Position numbers and translations under genes: made by a program | Origin: Aquatica leii | Taxonomy: Eukaryota > Arthropoda > Insecta > Coleoptera > Lampyridae | Reading direction: 5' to 3' | Assembly (NCBI GenBank): GCA_035610365.1 | Contig: CM069438.1 | Location: 49,596,837 to 49,660,836, forward strand | Length of the DNA stretch: 64,000 nt | Notes under the pieces: generated by a model | Database searches by the model: none | Told to the model about the DNA's origin: nothing | Seen by the model: only the letters and a program-made list of their open reading frames with translations | Shown: piece by piece, positions 1 through 9,029 of the stretch | Layout: each line of letters opens with the position of its first letter | Numbering within the stretch: the first letter of the stretch is position 1

Positions 1-1740
1 GTTGGTATGGCCGTACAATGGATGTCTGGGGTCCTCTAGTTGCCTCAGTTTTTCCCGCTTACTCGCTACATTTCTTCTTATGTCTGGTGGAGCAATACCG
101 GCTAATAGGTAGAGGCTGTTGATGGGTGTCGGTTTCAGGCATCCCGTGATGTAGCGACAGCTCTCGTTGAGCACCGGGTCGACTTTTTTGGGATGAGATG
201 ACCGCTCCCAAACTGGGCACGCAAATTCTGCTGTGGAGTAGCAGAGTGCGAGTGCAGTAGAGCGCAGGGTGGTCGGGTTGGCGCCCCACTTGGTGTTGGC
301 CAGTTTTCTGAGGATATTGTTCCGAGCGCTGACTTTCCCCTTCGTCTTTTCCACGTGGGCCCTATAAGTCAGGGTCCGGTCGAGGACGACTCCGAGGTAC
401 ACTGGGTTCTGGTGGTGTTCTATTTCCGTACCATTCCAGGTGATGCGTAACTTCCGGTTTGCTTCCCGATGGCGCAGATGGAAAGCAGTTACCTGTGTTT
501 TGGTCGGATTTGGTCTCAGGTAGTTCTTGCTGTAGTAGGTTGAGAGGTTCGATAGATCAGATGTAAGGACTCTCTCGATGGTGGTGAACTCTTTCTCCTG
601 TGCTGTGACGCACAGATCGTCAGCACATAAGAAACTCCTGCAATTAGGGTGGATGGGCTGATCGTTGGTGTACATATTGAAGAGGGTCGGTGCTAGCACA
701 CTTCTCTGAGGGAGGCCGTTCTGTTGCCGTCTCCAGCGGCTCTTCTGCTTGCAGAGTTCTACATAGAATCGTCTGTTTTCCAATAGCGATTTGATGACTT
801 GCACTAGGTGGTAGTCGTGTGTCATGTCGTAGATCTTCGAGAGGAGCATCCTATGGTTCACAGTATCGTATGCAGCTGAGAGATCTACAAATACTGCGCC
901 TGTGATTTTCCCTTTTTCAAAACCATCTTCTATGTGCTGGGTGAGGTTGAGTGTCTGTCCCGTGCAGGATTTGCCCGGGCGGAAGCCAGCTTGTTCTGGG
1001 ATTAGGTGTTCTTCGATCAGGGGAGACAGATGGTTCAGGATGAGACGTTCATAGAGTTTGTGGAGGTGGCAGAGAAGTGATATTGGTCTGAAGTTTTTGG
1101 GGTCCGAGGCGTCTTTGTCCGGTTTTAGAAGGGCAATGACGCGTGCCTGCCGCCATAGCTTCGGGATGTTATATGAAGAAGAGCAGTTCTTAAACAGCTC
1201 TAATATCCACTCTCTTGTCCTTGGTCCGAAGTGTTTTATTTGTTCTGTGCAAATGTCGTCCATTCCAGCCGCTTTACCATTTTTCAGGTTCTTAATACAG
1301 ATATTGAGCTCTTCCATGGTGAAGGTGGTATTGAAGCTGTTGTTTTCTTTGCCAGGTTGTCGCTTGATCCTAATCTTAGGTTGTTTAGTTGGTGCTTTCC
1401 CGTTTAGAAGGAGTTGGCTTGCAACCTGGTTTGCAGTGACATTATGGTGTTGTTCAGCCTTTTTGTGGTCGTTGCTTAGCTTCTTGATGGTGAGCCAGGC
1501 TTTCCTACTGCTGTGGGTCATGTCCACACTTTCAATCATGTTTTGCCATGACTTCTGTCTTTCTTCCTGTATCTTTAGTGCTAGTTCTGTACCAGATGCA
1601 ATGGTGCTATCCGAGAACGGATTTGCTTGGAATAGCTGTTGGTACTTCTGATATTCGTCTATCATCTCATGGGAGAGTCCTGGCACGTAGCTGCTTCTAC
1701 ATCCTCGTGGTATGTTTTTTTCTGGATGCAGTACGTACGG
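1..1740 (-). pseudogene. LINE ORF2 C-terminal part: reverse transcriptase (frameshifted from the endonuclease, partial)
   Basis: Reading the minus strand with codons ending at base 1 gives an open frame from about 1740 to the window edge. RT landmarks are KNGKAAGMDDI, FRPISLL, EQAGFRPGKS, FVDLSAAYDTVNH (motif A Asp), a PQRSVLAPTLFN block (PQG in most relatives) and SFLCADDL, where Cys replaces the usual Tyr of the YADD box. It ends in the conserved GCLKPTP...AGIAPPDIRR region. The shift against the upstream endonuclease frame needs only one extra A. The catalytic aspartates are present. Whether an RNase H domain follows cannot be seen. Confidence 0.8.
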
Positions 1741-2575
1741 CGTCAACGAACAGGTTGTAGTTGGTCTGTGACGGTTCGATGTTTGCTACTTTCGTGTCCA
1801 GGTCTTCTGCAAATCCTGTCCAGTCTGCTTTTTTGAAGTTGAAACGGCGGCGGAATGGGGCCGTGATTGGTGTGACTGCTGGTGATGCGCTAATGGATAT
1901 CGGCCTGTGCTGTGTGTGTGGTATGGGTTCCAGCACGGCTTTACTGCAGAGGTCAGCGATGTTGTTGCTTACGAAGGCTAGGTCTGGGTTGTACCCCCGT
2001 TTCCATCTAGAACTGTTGAAGGACTTCGGGAGTTTGGGGTCGTGGATTAGACTGAGGTGGTTTGCATCGCTCCACGTCTCAACCAAGTCGCCATTTTCAT
2101 CTGTTTTGGCGTAGTCCCAGTTGACGTGGTGACTGTTAAAGTCACCGATGATTATGTGAGTCTTGTTCCGATCGAAGTTTAGCGGTTTAGCGAAGTCAAA
2201 CCGTTCCCCGGGTGGCTTATAGACCGAGGTGTTAGAGATGCTGTCCAGTTCCACTGTCAGGATTTCGATGTTGTTGGCTTGAGACATGTTGGCCGTCTTG
2301 ACGATGAGATCGCTCTTCGTGAAGATGGCGCTACCGTATTTCTCGTGCTGGCACTCTAATATTAGCTTCATACCAGGGATCCGTGGGCGGTTGTTGTTTT
2401 GGCCTCGGTGGGTTTCTTGCAGACAGAGCACATGACATTTGTGGTCTGTGCAGATTTTTGCCATAATGTCTTGTTTGGCTCCTGTGAGCCCCTCGACGTT
2501 AGCAGAGATGACAGTCAGTGTCGGCCCTGGAAAGGGCCCTTTGGGGTGACACTGATGCACTGTACTGGTAGGCAT
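1697..2575 (-). CDS. LINE ORF2 N-terminal part: AP endonuclease domain
   Basis: A 292-codon frame encodes an exonuclease-endonuclease-phosphatase fold that would nick target DNA for target-primed reverse transcription. Visible motifs in order: ISANVEGL (Asn of the first motif), CLQETH (catalytic Glu), GDFNSHHVNW (Asp/Asn), YNPDLAF and TQHRPI (terminal His, where many relatives have SDH). The frame stops at 1697 only because of a one-base slip in an A7 run on the minus strand, near 1715-1722. The next reading frame continues the protein directly. The first Met at 2575 is taken as the start of the visible frame; the true start is uncertain. Confidence 0.85.
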   Translation of the reverse strand: MPTSTVHQCHPKGPFPGPTLTVISANVEGLTGAKQDIMAKICTDHKCHVLCLQETHRGQNNNRPRIPGMKLILECQHEKYGSAIFTKSDLIVKTANMSQANNIEILTVELDSISNTSVYKPPGERFDFAKPLNFDRNKTHIIIGDFNSHHVNWDYAKTDENGDLVETWSDANHLSLIHDPKLPKSFNSSRWKRGYNPDLAFVSNNIADLCSKAVLEPIPHTQHRPISISASPAVTPITAPFRRRFNFKKADWTGFAEDLDTKVANIEPSQTNYNLFVDAVRTASRKKHTTRM

Positions 2576-2640
2576 AGTAACGCTGTTTGGTTAAGGTGAG
2601 TAGTAGAATTTGCAGATTAAAAATCTGACAGGGGTCGCGA

Positions 2641-3348
2641 CGAGAACGCTCCTACTTTGACCCCCAATCATAAGCTGATCTGTCAATAGTAGCACTAAAT
2701 CTGGCAAAAAACAACCTAGTTGCAATAATGACTTTTCTAATAAATTCAACAATTTTTATTTTATTATTTTACGTTTCATATATAAAAAACAAATTTTTAT
2801 AATAATTCACTTAAAACTTATACAAACGTTGAATCATTGCAGCTAAAATTAAATGAAGAAAATGTAGAAAATTCTAAAATAAAAAAAAATGTAACAGAAA
2901 AAGACACACTACAAACTGAATCGGTCATGAAAAACTTCAACAAAAAATATAAATCTATAGCCTTAAGCCATTATATCGTTGTACTGATATAATTAAACAA
3001 CTAAGTATAATATAATTAATGATTAAAAAAGTTTTTGAGCCACGGAATTAGATCGCCGTTATGAGTTATTTTAGTTAAATCTAATTAATTTTAAGGGAAA
3101 AAAATTACCTTTGTTCCATCGAAGAATTTTAATATAAAACGGCTTATGGCTCACGACGCTTTCATAACTTTTTAAATAAATAAGTTTGAAGTAATTACGT
3201 TTTTTCCCCCATCAAAAATAAATAAATTGTTTTTTTATTAAACAATTCGAAAATTGATTTATCTGGCAAAAACTGTTAGTTTTCCGTTTAGAATTTCAAT
3301 TAAGTTTTATAAAGTTCTTATATAGAGATTTTTTTCTTTTTTTTGCAG
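2641..3348. other. AT-rich sequence, no gene seen
   Basis: Low-complexity AT-rich DNA between the LINE and the Ig exon. It is presumably the 3' part of an intron of the Ig gene, because it ends in a pyrimidine tract and AG at 3348. I see no coding signal in it. Confidence 0.6.
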
Positions 3349-3532
3349 CCCGTCGGGATGTATTTAAATAAATACGAATGGGCTGGTTCCCAAGAGTTAG
3401 GAGATTGTTCCATAAGGATTAGAGAAGCACAACTTGAATTTGATGATGGCACTTGGGAATGTCAAGTAACAGCCAGCGATTTCCACACTCAAGATGCCCT
3501 TACAAGTCTACCAATACGTTTAGTGGTTAGAG
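3349..3532 (+). CDS. Internal exon of an immunoglobulin-domain (cell-adhesion type) protein
   Basis: This 184-base exon has a T-rich tract and TTTTGCAG before it (acceptor) and AG|GTTAGTG after it (donor). It enters in phase 0 and leaves in phase 1. It encodes 61 residues covering the later strands of an Ig V-type domain. The DDGTWECQV block carries the F-strand cysteine in the typical D-x-G-x-Y/W-x-C setting, and RLVVR closes the G strand. The style (EWAG..., GDCS, QDALTS) resembles insect Kirre/nephrin or SYG-type adhesion receptors, but I cannot name the gene. Composition and splice sites look like host sequence, unlike the surrounding transposons. Other exons must lie outside the window or were not recognised. 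Confidence 0.75.
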
Positions 3533-3560
3533 GTTAGTGCTCTTTTATTTTATTAAATGT

Positions 3561-3605
3561 CCGAGGGCGTTTTCTCGTTTAATATTGAAGAGAAAGAGCC
3601 CTCGG
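3561..3605. repeat. Short perfect-arm hairpin between the two host exons
   Basis: CCGAGGGC at 3561-3568 is the exact reverse complement of GCCCTCGG at 3598-3605. After a two-base mismatch, a further six-base stem (TTTCTC with GAGAAA) continues inward and leaves an AT-rich loop of about 13 bases. It lies 74 bases beyond the CRAL-TRIO stop codon and 29 bases beyond the Ig exon donor. It could form in either transcript. Function unknown. Confidence 0.75.
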
Positions 3606-3677
3606 AACTTTATAAAACTTGCTTATAATTGATTAATTATACATTTCCATTAATTATCTACGTATCACAAAAATGTC

Positions 3678-3683
3678 TTTATT
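3678..3683 (-). promoter_or_regulatory. Candidate poly(A) signal AATAAA overlapping the CRAL-TRIO stop codon
   Basis: On the minus strand the stop codon TAA (3679-3681) lies inside AATAAA (3678-3683). If this hexamer is used, the 3' UTR would be only a few tens of bases and would end before the hairpin. A more distal signal cannot be excluded. Confidence 0.4.
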
Positions 3684-3984
3684 TTGCTTTAATTTGATCT
3701 TCTAAAGTGTAGCCTAAATCTCTTAATTCTTTTAAGACGTTGTCGTTTTTTTGCATGTAATCCACCCAACCTCCGTAGCTGTAATCGGGATGCGTTCCAC
3801 CGTATCTTTCGGGTAAATATTTAGGGTCGATATGTTGATGTAACGAAGACATATCGGATCCGTGGAAGTGTATGCGTTTTCTTACTTCTTTATTCATAAA
3901 CGGTTTCACTATTGAATAACCTGCCTTGAATACCGGAGACTGATTAACAACGTGTACGGCGTGCGTGCGGAGAGGGTACGTCCA
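3679..3984 (-). CDS. CRAL-TRIO domain protein, terminal exon
   Basis: The acceptor TTCTAG ends at 3985 (minus strand). The exon starts in phase 0 with TGG and runs 101 codons to TAA at 3679. It encodes the C-terminal half of the CRAL-TRIO (Sec14-like) lipid-binding domain. Diagnostic blocks are PLRTHAVHVVNQSP, KPFMNKEVRKRIHFHG, SLHQHIDPKYLPERYGG and an acidic/basic tail. It joins in phase with the exon at 41056-41249, about 37 kb away on the same strand. Insect proteins of this type (alpha-tocopherol-transfer-protein-like, clavesin-like) bind hydrophobic ligands such as retinoids, tocopherol or phosphoinositides; the ligand here is unknown. Confidence 0.88.
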   Translation of the reverse strand, partial: WTYPLRTHAVHVVNQSPVFKAGYSIVKPFMNKEVRKRIHFHGSDMSSLHQHIDPKYLPERYGGTHPDYSYGGWVDYMQKNDNVLKELRDLGYTLEDQIKAK

Positions 3985-4769
3985 CTAGAAGGAACAAAGA
4001 AATATTAATAACGAAAGTGCACTATACATACAAATAACTTTAAAAGCATAAAACTGCAGAAAGTTGCAGAACACGTCTAAGAAATAACACTCAGTATTTT
4101 AATCATGTAAATTATTATTCACTGGCAGAAGTTAAAAGTTCGTATCTAAGACGGTAATTTATTACTTTCACGTCGTGTCAATTTATAATAAACCGTTTAC
4201 TTTACGTTTAATTAAACTCAAGTTGTTGGTTTTATTTTAGTTATGACTTGTTTAAATTGATTGATACGATAACAACTTGTTTAAGCTGAAGTGCTTTGCG
4301 TGCTTAAGTGACATCTAATTCTAAATTAAAAGCGCAAGTACTTGTCGTACGAAGTTGTTTTTATCAATTTCTGTAACAATGAAAACAACTTTATATTTAT
4401 TTTTATATTTTAAATTTATTTTTAAAAAAATATGCACGTTTTCAGGTTATGGTCTAATTGTTCCAGTTTTATTCATATGAAAGACTGAAACAAAAATCAG
4501 AATGTTTCTGTAAATTAACTCTACATTTGTGTGGTGTGCTTTCTATTTTTGCTGTAGTCTACCGGTAGATTTTTATAACATATTTTCTAACTTGTTTTCC
4601 TACGTTATTTATTCAAATATTATCAACGTTAATTTTAAAAAAGTAGAGCTTTACGCAGTTCGAGCTTTAAAATTGTTATAATAATTGCTTTATCTAATCG
4701 ATGTTTTATTGATGAAGAAACTCCGCGACAACTAAATAAACAGGAATTGACAACATATTCTATTATAAT

Positions 4770-4787
4770 TGGCGCCCAACGTGGGAC
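4770..4787 (+). other. tRNA-Lys-type primer-binding site of an LTR-retrotransposon relic
   Basis: TGGCGCCCAACGTGGGAC matches, with one difference, the primer-binding site also found at 37808. It is complementary to the 3' end of a eukaryotic tRNA-Lys. It should sit directly after a 5' LTR, but I could not define an LTR in 4000-4769, and no gag follows. Confidence 0.5.
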
Positions 4788-4861
4788 CTTGAAAATTTAA
4801 CATAAGTCGAAATACTATATTATGCTTTTTGTTTTGTTTAACGTGTTTTGAGAGTGTGATT

Positions 4862-4933
4862 ATGCCTAGAGTGCGACAGCGTAAAAATTGCCGCCAATTA
4901 AGTGAATTTCACAGAGGTCGTTACGTACATATA
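4862..4933 (+). pseudogene. Tc1-like transposase, N-terminal fragment interrupted by a mariner element
   Basis: An ATG at 4862 starts MPRVRQRKNCRQLSEFHRGR, which fits the N-terminus of arthropod Tc1-like transposases, where a basic start and a SEF-x-RGR-I block begin the helix-turn-helix. The frame is cut after 24 codons by the mariner element. C-terminal Tc1-like sequence reappears at 7540-7960, in the expected order and strand, on the other side of that insertion. Confidence 0.5.
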
Positions 4934-5291
4934 CAGTGTGTCCGAAAAGTATGGAATATATTATACAGGTCGATAAATATGCACTTTACACGAAAAAATT
5001 GGAAATAAAAGTTGTTTATCACTTAGTTATCTACCACCTGGGAGATATCAATTTAAATTTTTGCTGTAAACAAAATCGCAACGAATAACACTTACATTTT
5101 TTTAAATGGCAAGGCACGTCTTTATTATACTCATTTGATAGAGTCCTTTTTTCTCTTTTCAACCATATGAAACTTGAATACCTTTACATCAAAAAATTTT
5201 CAAGAAAAACAAGGACATGTCTAACAAATTTATTTTACTGAGCAGTATTCATCAGGTACGTAATATGTAGCATTGAAACAATTGAATGCAC
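4934..5291 (+). repeat. Left terminal inverted repeat of the mariner element
   Basis: This pairs with 6447-6792 over nearly its whole length, including a ...GTACGTAATATGTAG... stretch near its inner end. Confidence 0.9.
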
Positions 5292-5334
5292 TTTAGAACA
5301 CTGTCACACTTTGCTATTTGTTAGTGCTTGAAAT

Positions 5335-6369
5335 ATGGCTCAATTATCTGAGAAACATAGAAATGAAATTTTAATGATTCTGGGATATGGAGATAGAAGA
5401 AGAACCCAAGACGAAGTATGTAATTTATTTAATAACTTGCATCCAGAATTAAACATTTCGCAGTCCACGGTAAGCAAAATTTGGCGGAAATTTCAAGAGA
5501 CAGGTTCGGTGAAAGATGCGAGTAGAACTGGTAGACCTTTGTCATTAAGTAATGTGGAACGAGAAAATTTGTTCTTGTCTGTTGAGGAAAATCCACAAAT
5601 TTCTGTTCGGCAAATTGCTAGAGACCATAATTTGAATAAATCGGCTGTACATGACGTTTTAAAAAAAGAAAAGAAAGAAAGAAGGCTGGAGTTTTGTGAA
5701 ACAATAACAAACAAACTTGAACGAGATGCACATTTTCATAAAAATATCCTTTTTACTGATGAGGCCACGTTTTGTTTAAACGGCACAATAAACAAACAAA
5801 ACACACGTTACTGGTTTTCACAAAATCCTCAGTGGTATCTAGAAGGACACACCCAATACCAGCAGAAAGTCAACGTCTGAGTAGGAATAATTGGAAGTCA
5901 AATTTTGGGGCCATATTTTTTGAAGGTAGTTTAATGGCGAATATTTATCTCGATTTCTTAAGATTTGAGTTAGTTCCTGCTTTGGCCGAGTTATTTCCAC
6001 ATGAAGTAGATCCAGATATACCTCATAACAGAATATGGCTTCAACAAAACGGGGCACCTTCACATTTTGGAATTAATGTCCGCCACTTTCTTAATAATAC
6101 TTTTCAAAATACGTGGATAGGCAGAAGAGGTACGATAGAATGGCCTGCTCGCTCGCCGGATTTAAATCCACTAGATTTTTTTTTGGGGCTATATTAAAAG
6201 CAAAATCTATGTAAATAGACCTGATAATGTTGAAGATTTGAAAAATCGCATTAGAGTTGAGATACGAGCTATAACTCGAGATATGATTTCAAAAGCAATC
6301 GATGGTTTTAAAAATCGAATTTACCACTGTCAAATTATGAATGGTTTACATTTTGAACATTTATTGTAA
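5335..6369 (+). pseudogene. mariner-type transposase, inactivated
   Basis: It opens at ATG 5335 with a helix-turn-helix region (DEVCNLFNN, ISQSTVSKIWRKF, GRPLSLS). A DDE catalytic region follows: LFTDEATF has the first Asp, WLQQNGAPSHF has Asn where the second Asp is expected, and WPARSPDLNP has the third acidic residue. Three lesions are seen: a TGA at 5878-5880 where Trp is expected, the Asp-to-Asn change, and a one-base loss in the T/G run near 6177-6187 that closes the frame at 6197. The C-terminus then continues in another frame to TAA at 6367-6369. Relatives have about 20 more residues between the DNA-binding and catalytic parts, so a small internal deletion near 5670 is likely. Confidence 0.85.
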
Positions 6370-6446
6370 GTTTAGTTTAAATACATTTTTTTGTTATAAC
6401 AAATTCATGTAAAGATATTTAAAGTTTAATATTTGCTATTGTGACA

Positions 6447-6792
6447 GTGCATTCAATTGTTTCAATACTACATATTACGTACCTGATTAATACTGCTCAG
6501 TAAAATAAATTTGTTAGACATGTCCTTGTTTTTCTTGAAAATTTTTTGATGTAAAGGTATTCAAGTTTCATATGGTTGAAAAGAGAAAAAAAGACTCTAT
6601 CAAATGAGTATAATAAAGACGTGCCTTGCCATTTAAAAAAATGTAAGTGTTAGTCGTTGCGATTTTGTTTACAGCAAAAATTTAAATTGATATCTACCAG
6701 GTGGTAGATAACTAAGTGATAAACAACTTTTATTTACAACTTTTTCGTGCATATTTATCGATCTGTATATTCCATACTTTTCGGACACACTG
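6447..6792 (-). repeat. Right terminal inverted repeat of the mariner element
   Basis: Reverse complement of 4934-5291 with minor substitutions and indels. It ends in GGACACACTG followed by TA. Confidence 0.9.
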
Positions 6793-6794
6793 TA

Positions 6795-7539
6795 TATTGT
6801 TTCGGATGACAACACCGCAATTCAAATCTTCTCTGCCGTTACAATTAGGTAGTTTAAGCTCACTGTTATCAATATCCCAAAGTTTATCAGGAGTTTCAAA
6901 TTCTGTACCCCTAAAACTAAATCACCACGTAGTAATTGACCTAAGAACTTTCTTATACATACCCCTATGATTAATAGGGTTTTAATTATCTAATTACAAC
7001 CATAATATAATAATTTCGTTCTACTATTGCTTAGCTTCTTTTATACGACCAAAGCGATAGTTTCCTCAATGAAACGGAATTTTCCTATTACGACTAACGC
7101 TAAAGTTTTCTTACAATTGCGGAGATTACAACAAATACGGAAATTGTCAAAGCCAAGTAACAACATTACATATCGCGACAAAATGCAGTACGATGAACCA
7201 AGTAACATCATGGCGAAATTCAATTAATAACCGTGTGCGTTAACCAAAACTTCATACAGTAATCTTATTTTTTGTATACAATTATTAAAACATAAATACT
7301 GTAAGTACATGCCTGATATTCGTTTAGCTGGCTTTAGATTAATTCAAAATTTCAATTAATATTCATAAACTCAACAGGAATTAATCCAAATTTGCAGGCC
7401 TTCTTATTTGCCCACGGGAAACCATCAATGCCTTCCCAAAGCGGAAATACGTGCCCTATCTGAGCACATCTTGCATAAAATGCATTTTATTTTAGAAGAA
7501 ACGACTACAAGCGGTACTACAACATTTTCTAAAACGTTG
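6795..7539. other. Eroded sequence between mariner and Tc1-like remains
   Basis: Positionally this should hold the rest of the Tc1-like DNA-binding region. Only 7390-7540 shows faint resemblance, and nothing else is recognisable. Confidence 0.3.
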
Positions 7540-7958
7540 TAAGTTGCGGCTCCACATTAATTGGGAATGGCATAGAGTAGTTTTTAGTAATGAATCCCAA
7601 TTTTGTTTGCGGATGCATGATAGTCGTATGAGAGTCAGACAAAAACGTAGGGAATGTTTAATTTTTGTTGTGCGGCATGTACACCGCACTGTGTAGATTA
7701 TGGTATGAGGTGCTATAATCTATGGTAGCAAGTTTTGTTTGGTATTCATTTGAGGTAACGTGAACGCCCAGCGATATGTTAACGAGGTGGTAGAACCCCA
7801 TATTCTTCTATTCCTTCAGCAGTTAAAAGACCTACTTTTTCAGCAGGATAATGCCCATGCCCACATTGCAAGACACTATATAGACTGATTCGAAGAGGCC
7901 ATTGTTAATCTTTTACCATAACCACTCAAATCTCTCGACCTTTTGTCTATTGAACACT
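7540..7958 (+). pseudogene. Tc1-like transposase, catalytic region, eroded
   Basis: The plus strand, read across stops, shows the Tc1 catalytic order: W-HRVVFSNESQFC (Asn at the first Asp position), VW-GAI-like sequence, YVNEVVEPHILLFLQQL, LLFQQDNAHAH (second Asp) and LLSIEHL (Glu of the DDE triad). Several stops interrupt it. The sequence breaks directly after the Glu block, where the 3' tail of a minus-strand LINE begins, so that LINE inserted into this transposon. It probably belongs to the same element as the fragment at 4862. Confidence 0.7.
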
Positions 7959-8050
7959 TATTATTATTGTTATTATTATTTTACCTAGGGGTGGTCCCAA
8001 TATGGTCCCGGCACCGCGACCTGTAGGTTTATTGTGCTCCTCGATGTTTT

Positions 8051-9001
8051 CTACCCTTCTAGAATACCTGTATCTTTGACAAAGTCCAGGATTTTAGTAA
8101 GGCGAATCTTCGTTACTTCCTCTTGTGTAATCTTTTCATTTCCAAGTAGGCGTTCCCTTGCCCTTGTGAATGCTTCACAGTGGCAGTTGACGTGGTATGG
8201 AGTTTCTTCCTCCTCACCACAACCCCTGCATAATGGGCTATCAGTCAGTCCCATTTTATACAGGTGTTTGTTTAAACGACAGTGGCCTGTCACCATCTCT
8301 GTTGCAAGTTTGATCTTCGTCCTACTTAACTTTAAGATGGACGTTGCTAAGCCCCCGTTGGGGGTTTCCAAAAAGACCTTAGAATTATCTTGTCCTGGGA
8401 CTTTCGACCAGTGTCTGCATTGCTCTTTCGTGAGTATTGTTTGAATCTCCTGTTTGGCTGTGTTATATGTAATCCCACAAGCCGGTTCAGGGCCTATGAG
8501 TGGTTTCGCGCTTGCGGCCCTGGCAAACCCGTCAGCAACCTGATTAATTGTTATTCCCGCATGCCCAGGTGCCCACACTAGTGTAACTGTATTACACTTA
8601 CCTAGTGCGTTTAGCATTTGTGCGCATTCAAGTACTAGCCCTGAGTTCACCACATATGAATCTAATGCTGCAATCGCTGCTTTACTGTCTGTGACTATAA
8701 AGATTCTCCTTTTAGAAGGGTTCTTTTTTAATAGTTGAGCAGATGCTGTCAGGATTGCATAAACCTCGGCTTGGAACACGGTCGCTTTTTGACCTAGGCT
8801 TACATAGATTCTGCAGCCCTGTCCATTGCTCCCGTACACTCCAGAGCCAGTGCCCTTAGTGGTTTTTGAGCCATCTGTGTAATACACAATTCCATTCAGC
8901 TTTGTTTTGTTGGAATTGTTCTCCCAATCGTAACGGGTGGGGATTGTTGTCTTAAACAGTTTAATAGGGCAAACTGTTTTGGGTATTCTCTCAGTTATCA
9001 T
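8051..9001 (-). CDS. LINE ORF2: RNase H domain and C-terminal region
   Basis: A 316-codon open frame. RNase H landmarks: VYYTDGSKT (first Asp), QAEVYAI (Glu), IVTDSKAAI (second Asp) and WAPGHAGI...N-x-VAD (the His and final Asp). Downstream is a cysteine/histidine cluster, LCRGCGEEEE and HVNCHC, usual at the C-terminus of such ORF2 proteins (a CCHC-like motif). The RNase H would remove the RNA strand during cDNA synthesis. The domain has no internal stop and all catalytic residues are visible, but it is out of frame with the RT. Confidence 0.85.
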   Translation of the reverse strand: MITERIPKTVCPIKLFKTTIPTRYDWENNSNKTKLNGIVYYTDGSKTTKGTGSGVYGSNGQGCRIYVSLGQKATVFQAEVYAILTASAQLLKKNPSKRRIFIVTDSKAAIAALDSYVVNSGLVLECAQMLNALGKCNTVTLVWAPGHAGITINQVADGFARAASAKPLIGPEPACGITYNTAKQEIQTILTKEQCRHWSKVPGQDNSKVFLETPNGGLATSILKLSRTKIKLATEMVTGHCRLNKHLYKMGLTDSPLCRGCGEEEETPYHVNCHCEAFTRARERLLGNEKITQEEVTKIRLTKILDFVKDTGILEG

Positions 9002-9029
9002 ACTGAGGTTTTTATCTTTAGAGATCTCG

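Larger units (their letters stand above)
1..2640 (-). mobile_element. Non-LTR retrotransposon (Jockey/CR1-like), cut by the window edge
   Basis: A LINE lies on the minus strand. An AP-type endonuclease is followed by a reverse transcriptase whose frame is still open at base 1, so the 3' end lies outside the window. The element has higher GC than the AT-rich DNA that starts near 2640, which marks its approximate 5' end. No ORF1 (gag) is visible upstream of the endonuclease, so this copy is probably 5' truncated. Only one frame break was found, so it is one of the better preserved elements here. Clade assignment (Jockey versus CR1-like) rests on the style of the endonuclease and of the RT C-terminal region and is tentative. 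Confidence 0.85.
4934..6792 (+). mobile_element. mariner/IS630-type DNA transposon with long terminal inverted repeats
   Basis: The outer ends are CAGTGTGTCCGAAAAGTATG and its reverse complement, flanked by TA at 4932-4933 and 6793-6794, the normal target duplication of this superfamily. The inverted repeats are unusually long: about 350 bases (4934-5291 and 6447-6792) with small differences. Total length is 1859 bases, with one transposase gene between the repeats. The transposase is dead, but the ends are intact, so the unit could in principle have been moved in trans. Confidence 0.92.

Noticed and set aside
1058-2114. Plus-strand open frames of up to 197 codons opposite the first LINE
   Set aside because: They are antisense shadows of the endonuclease and RT reading; the minus-strand motifs are unambiguous.
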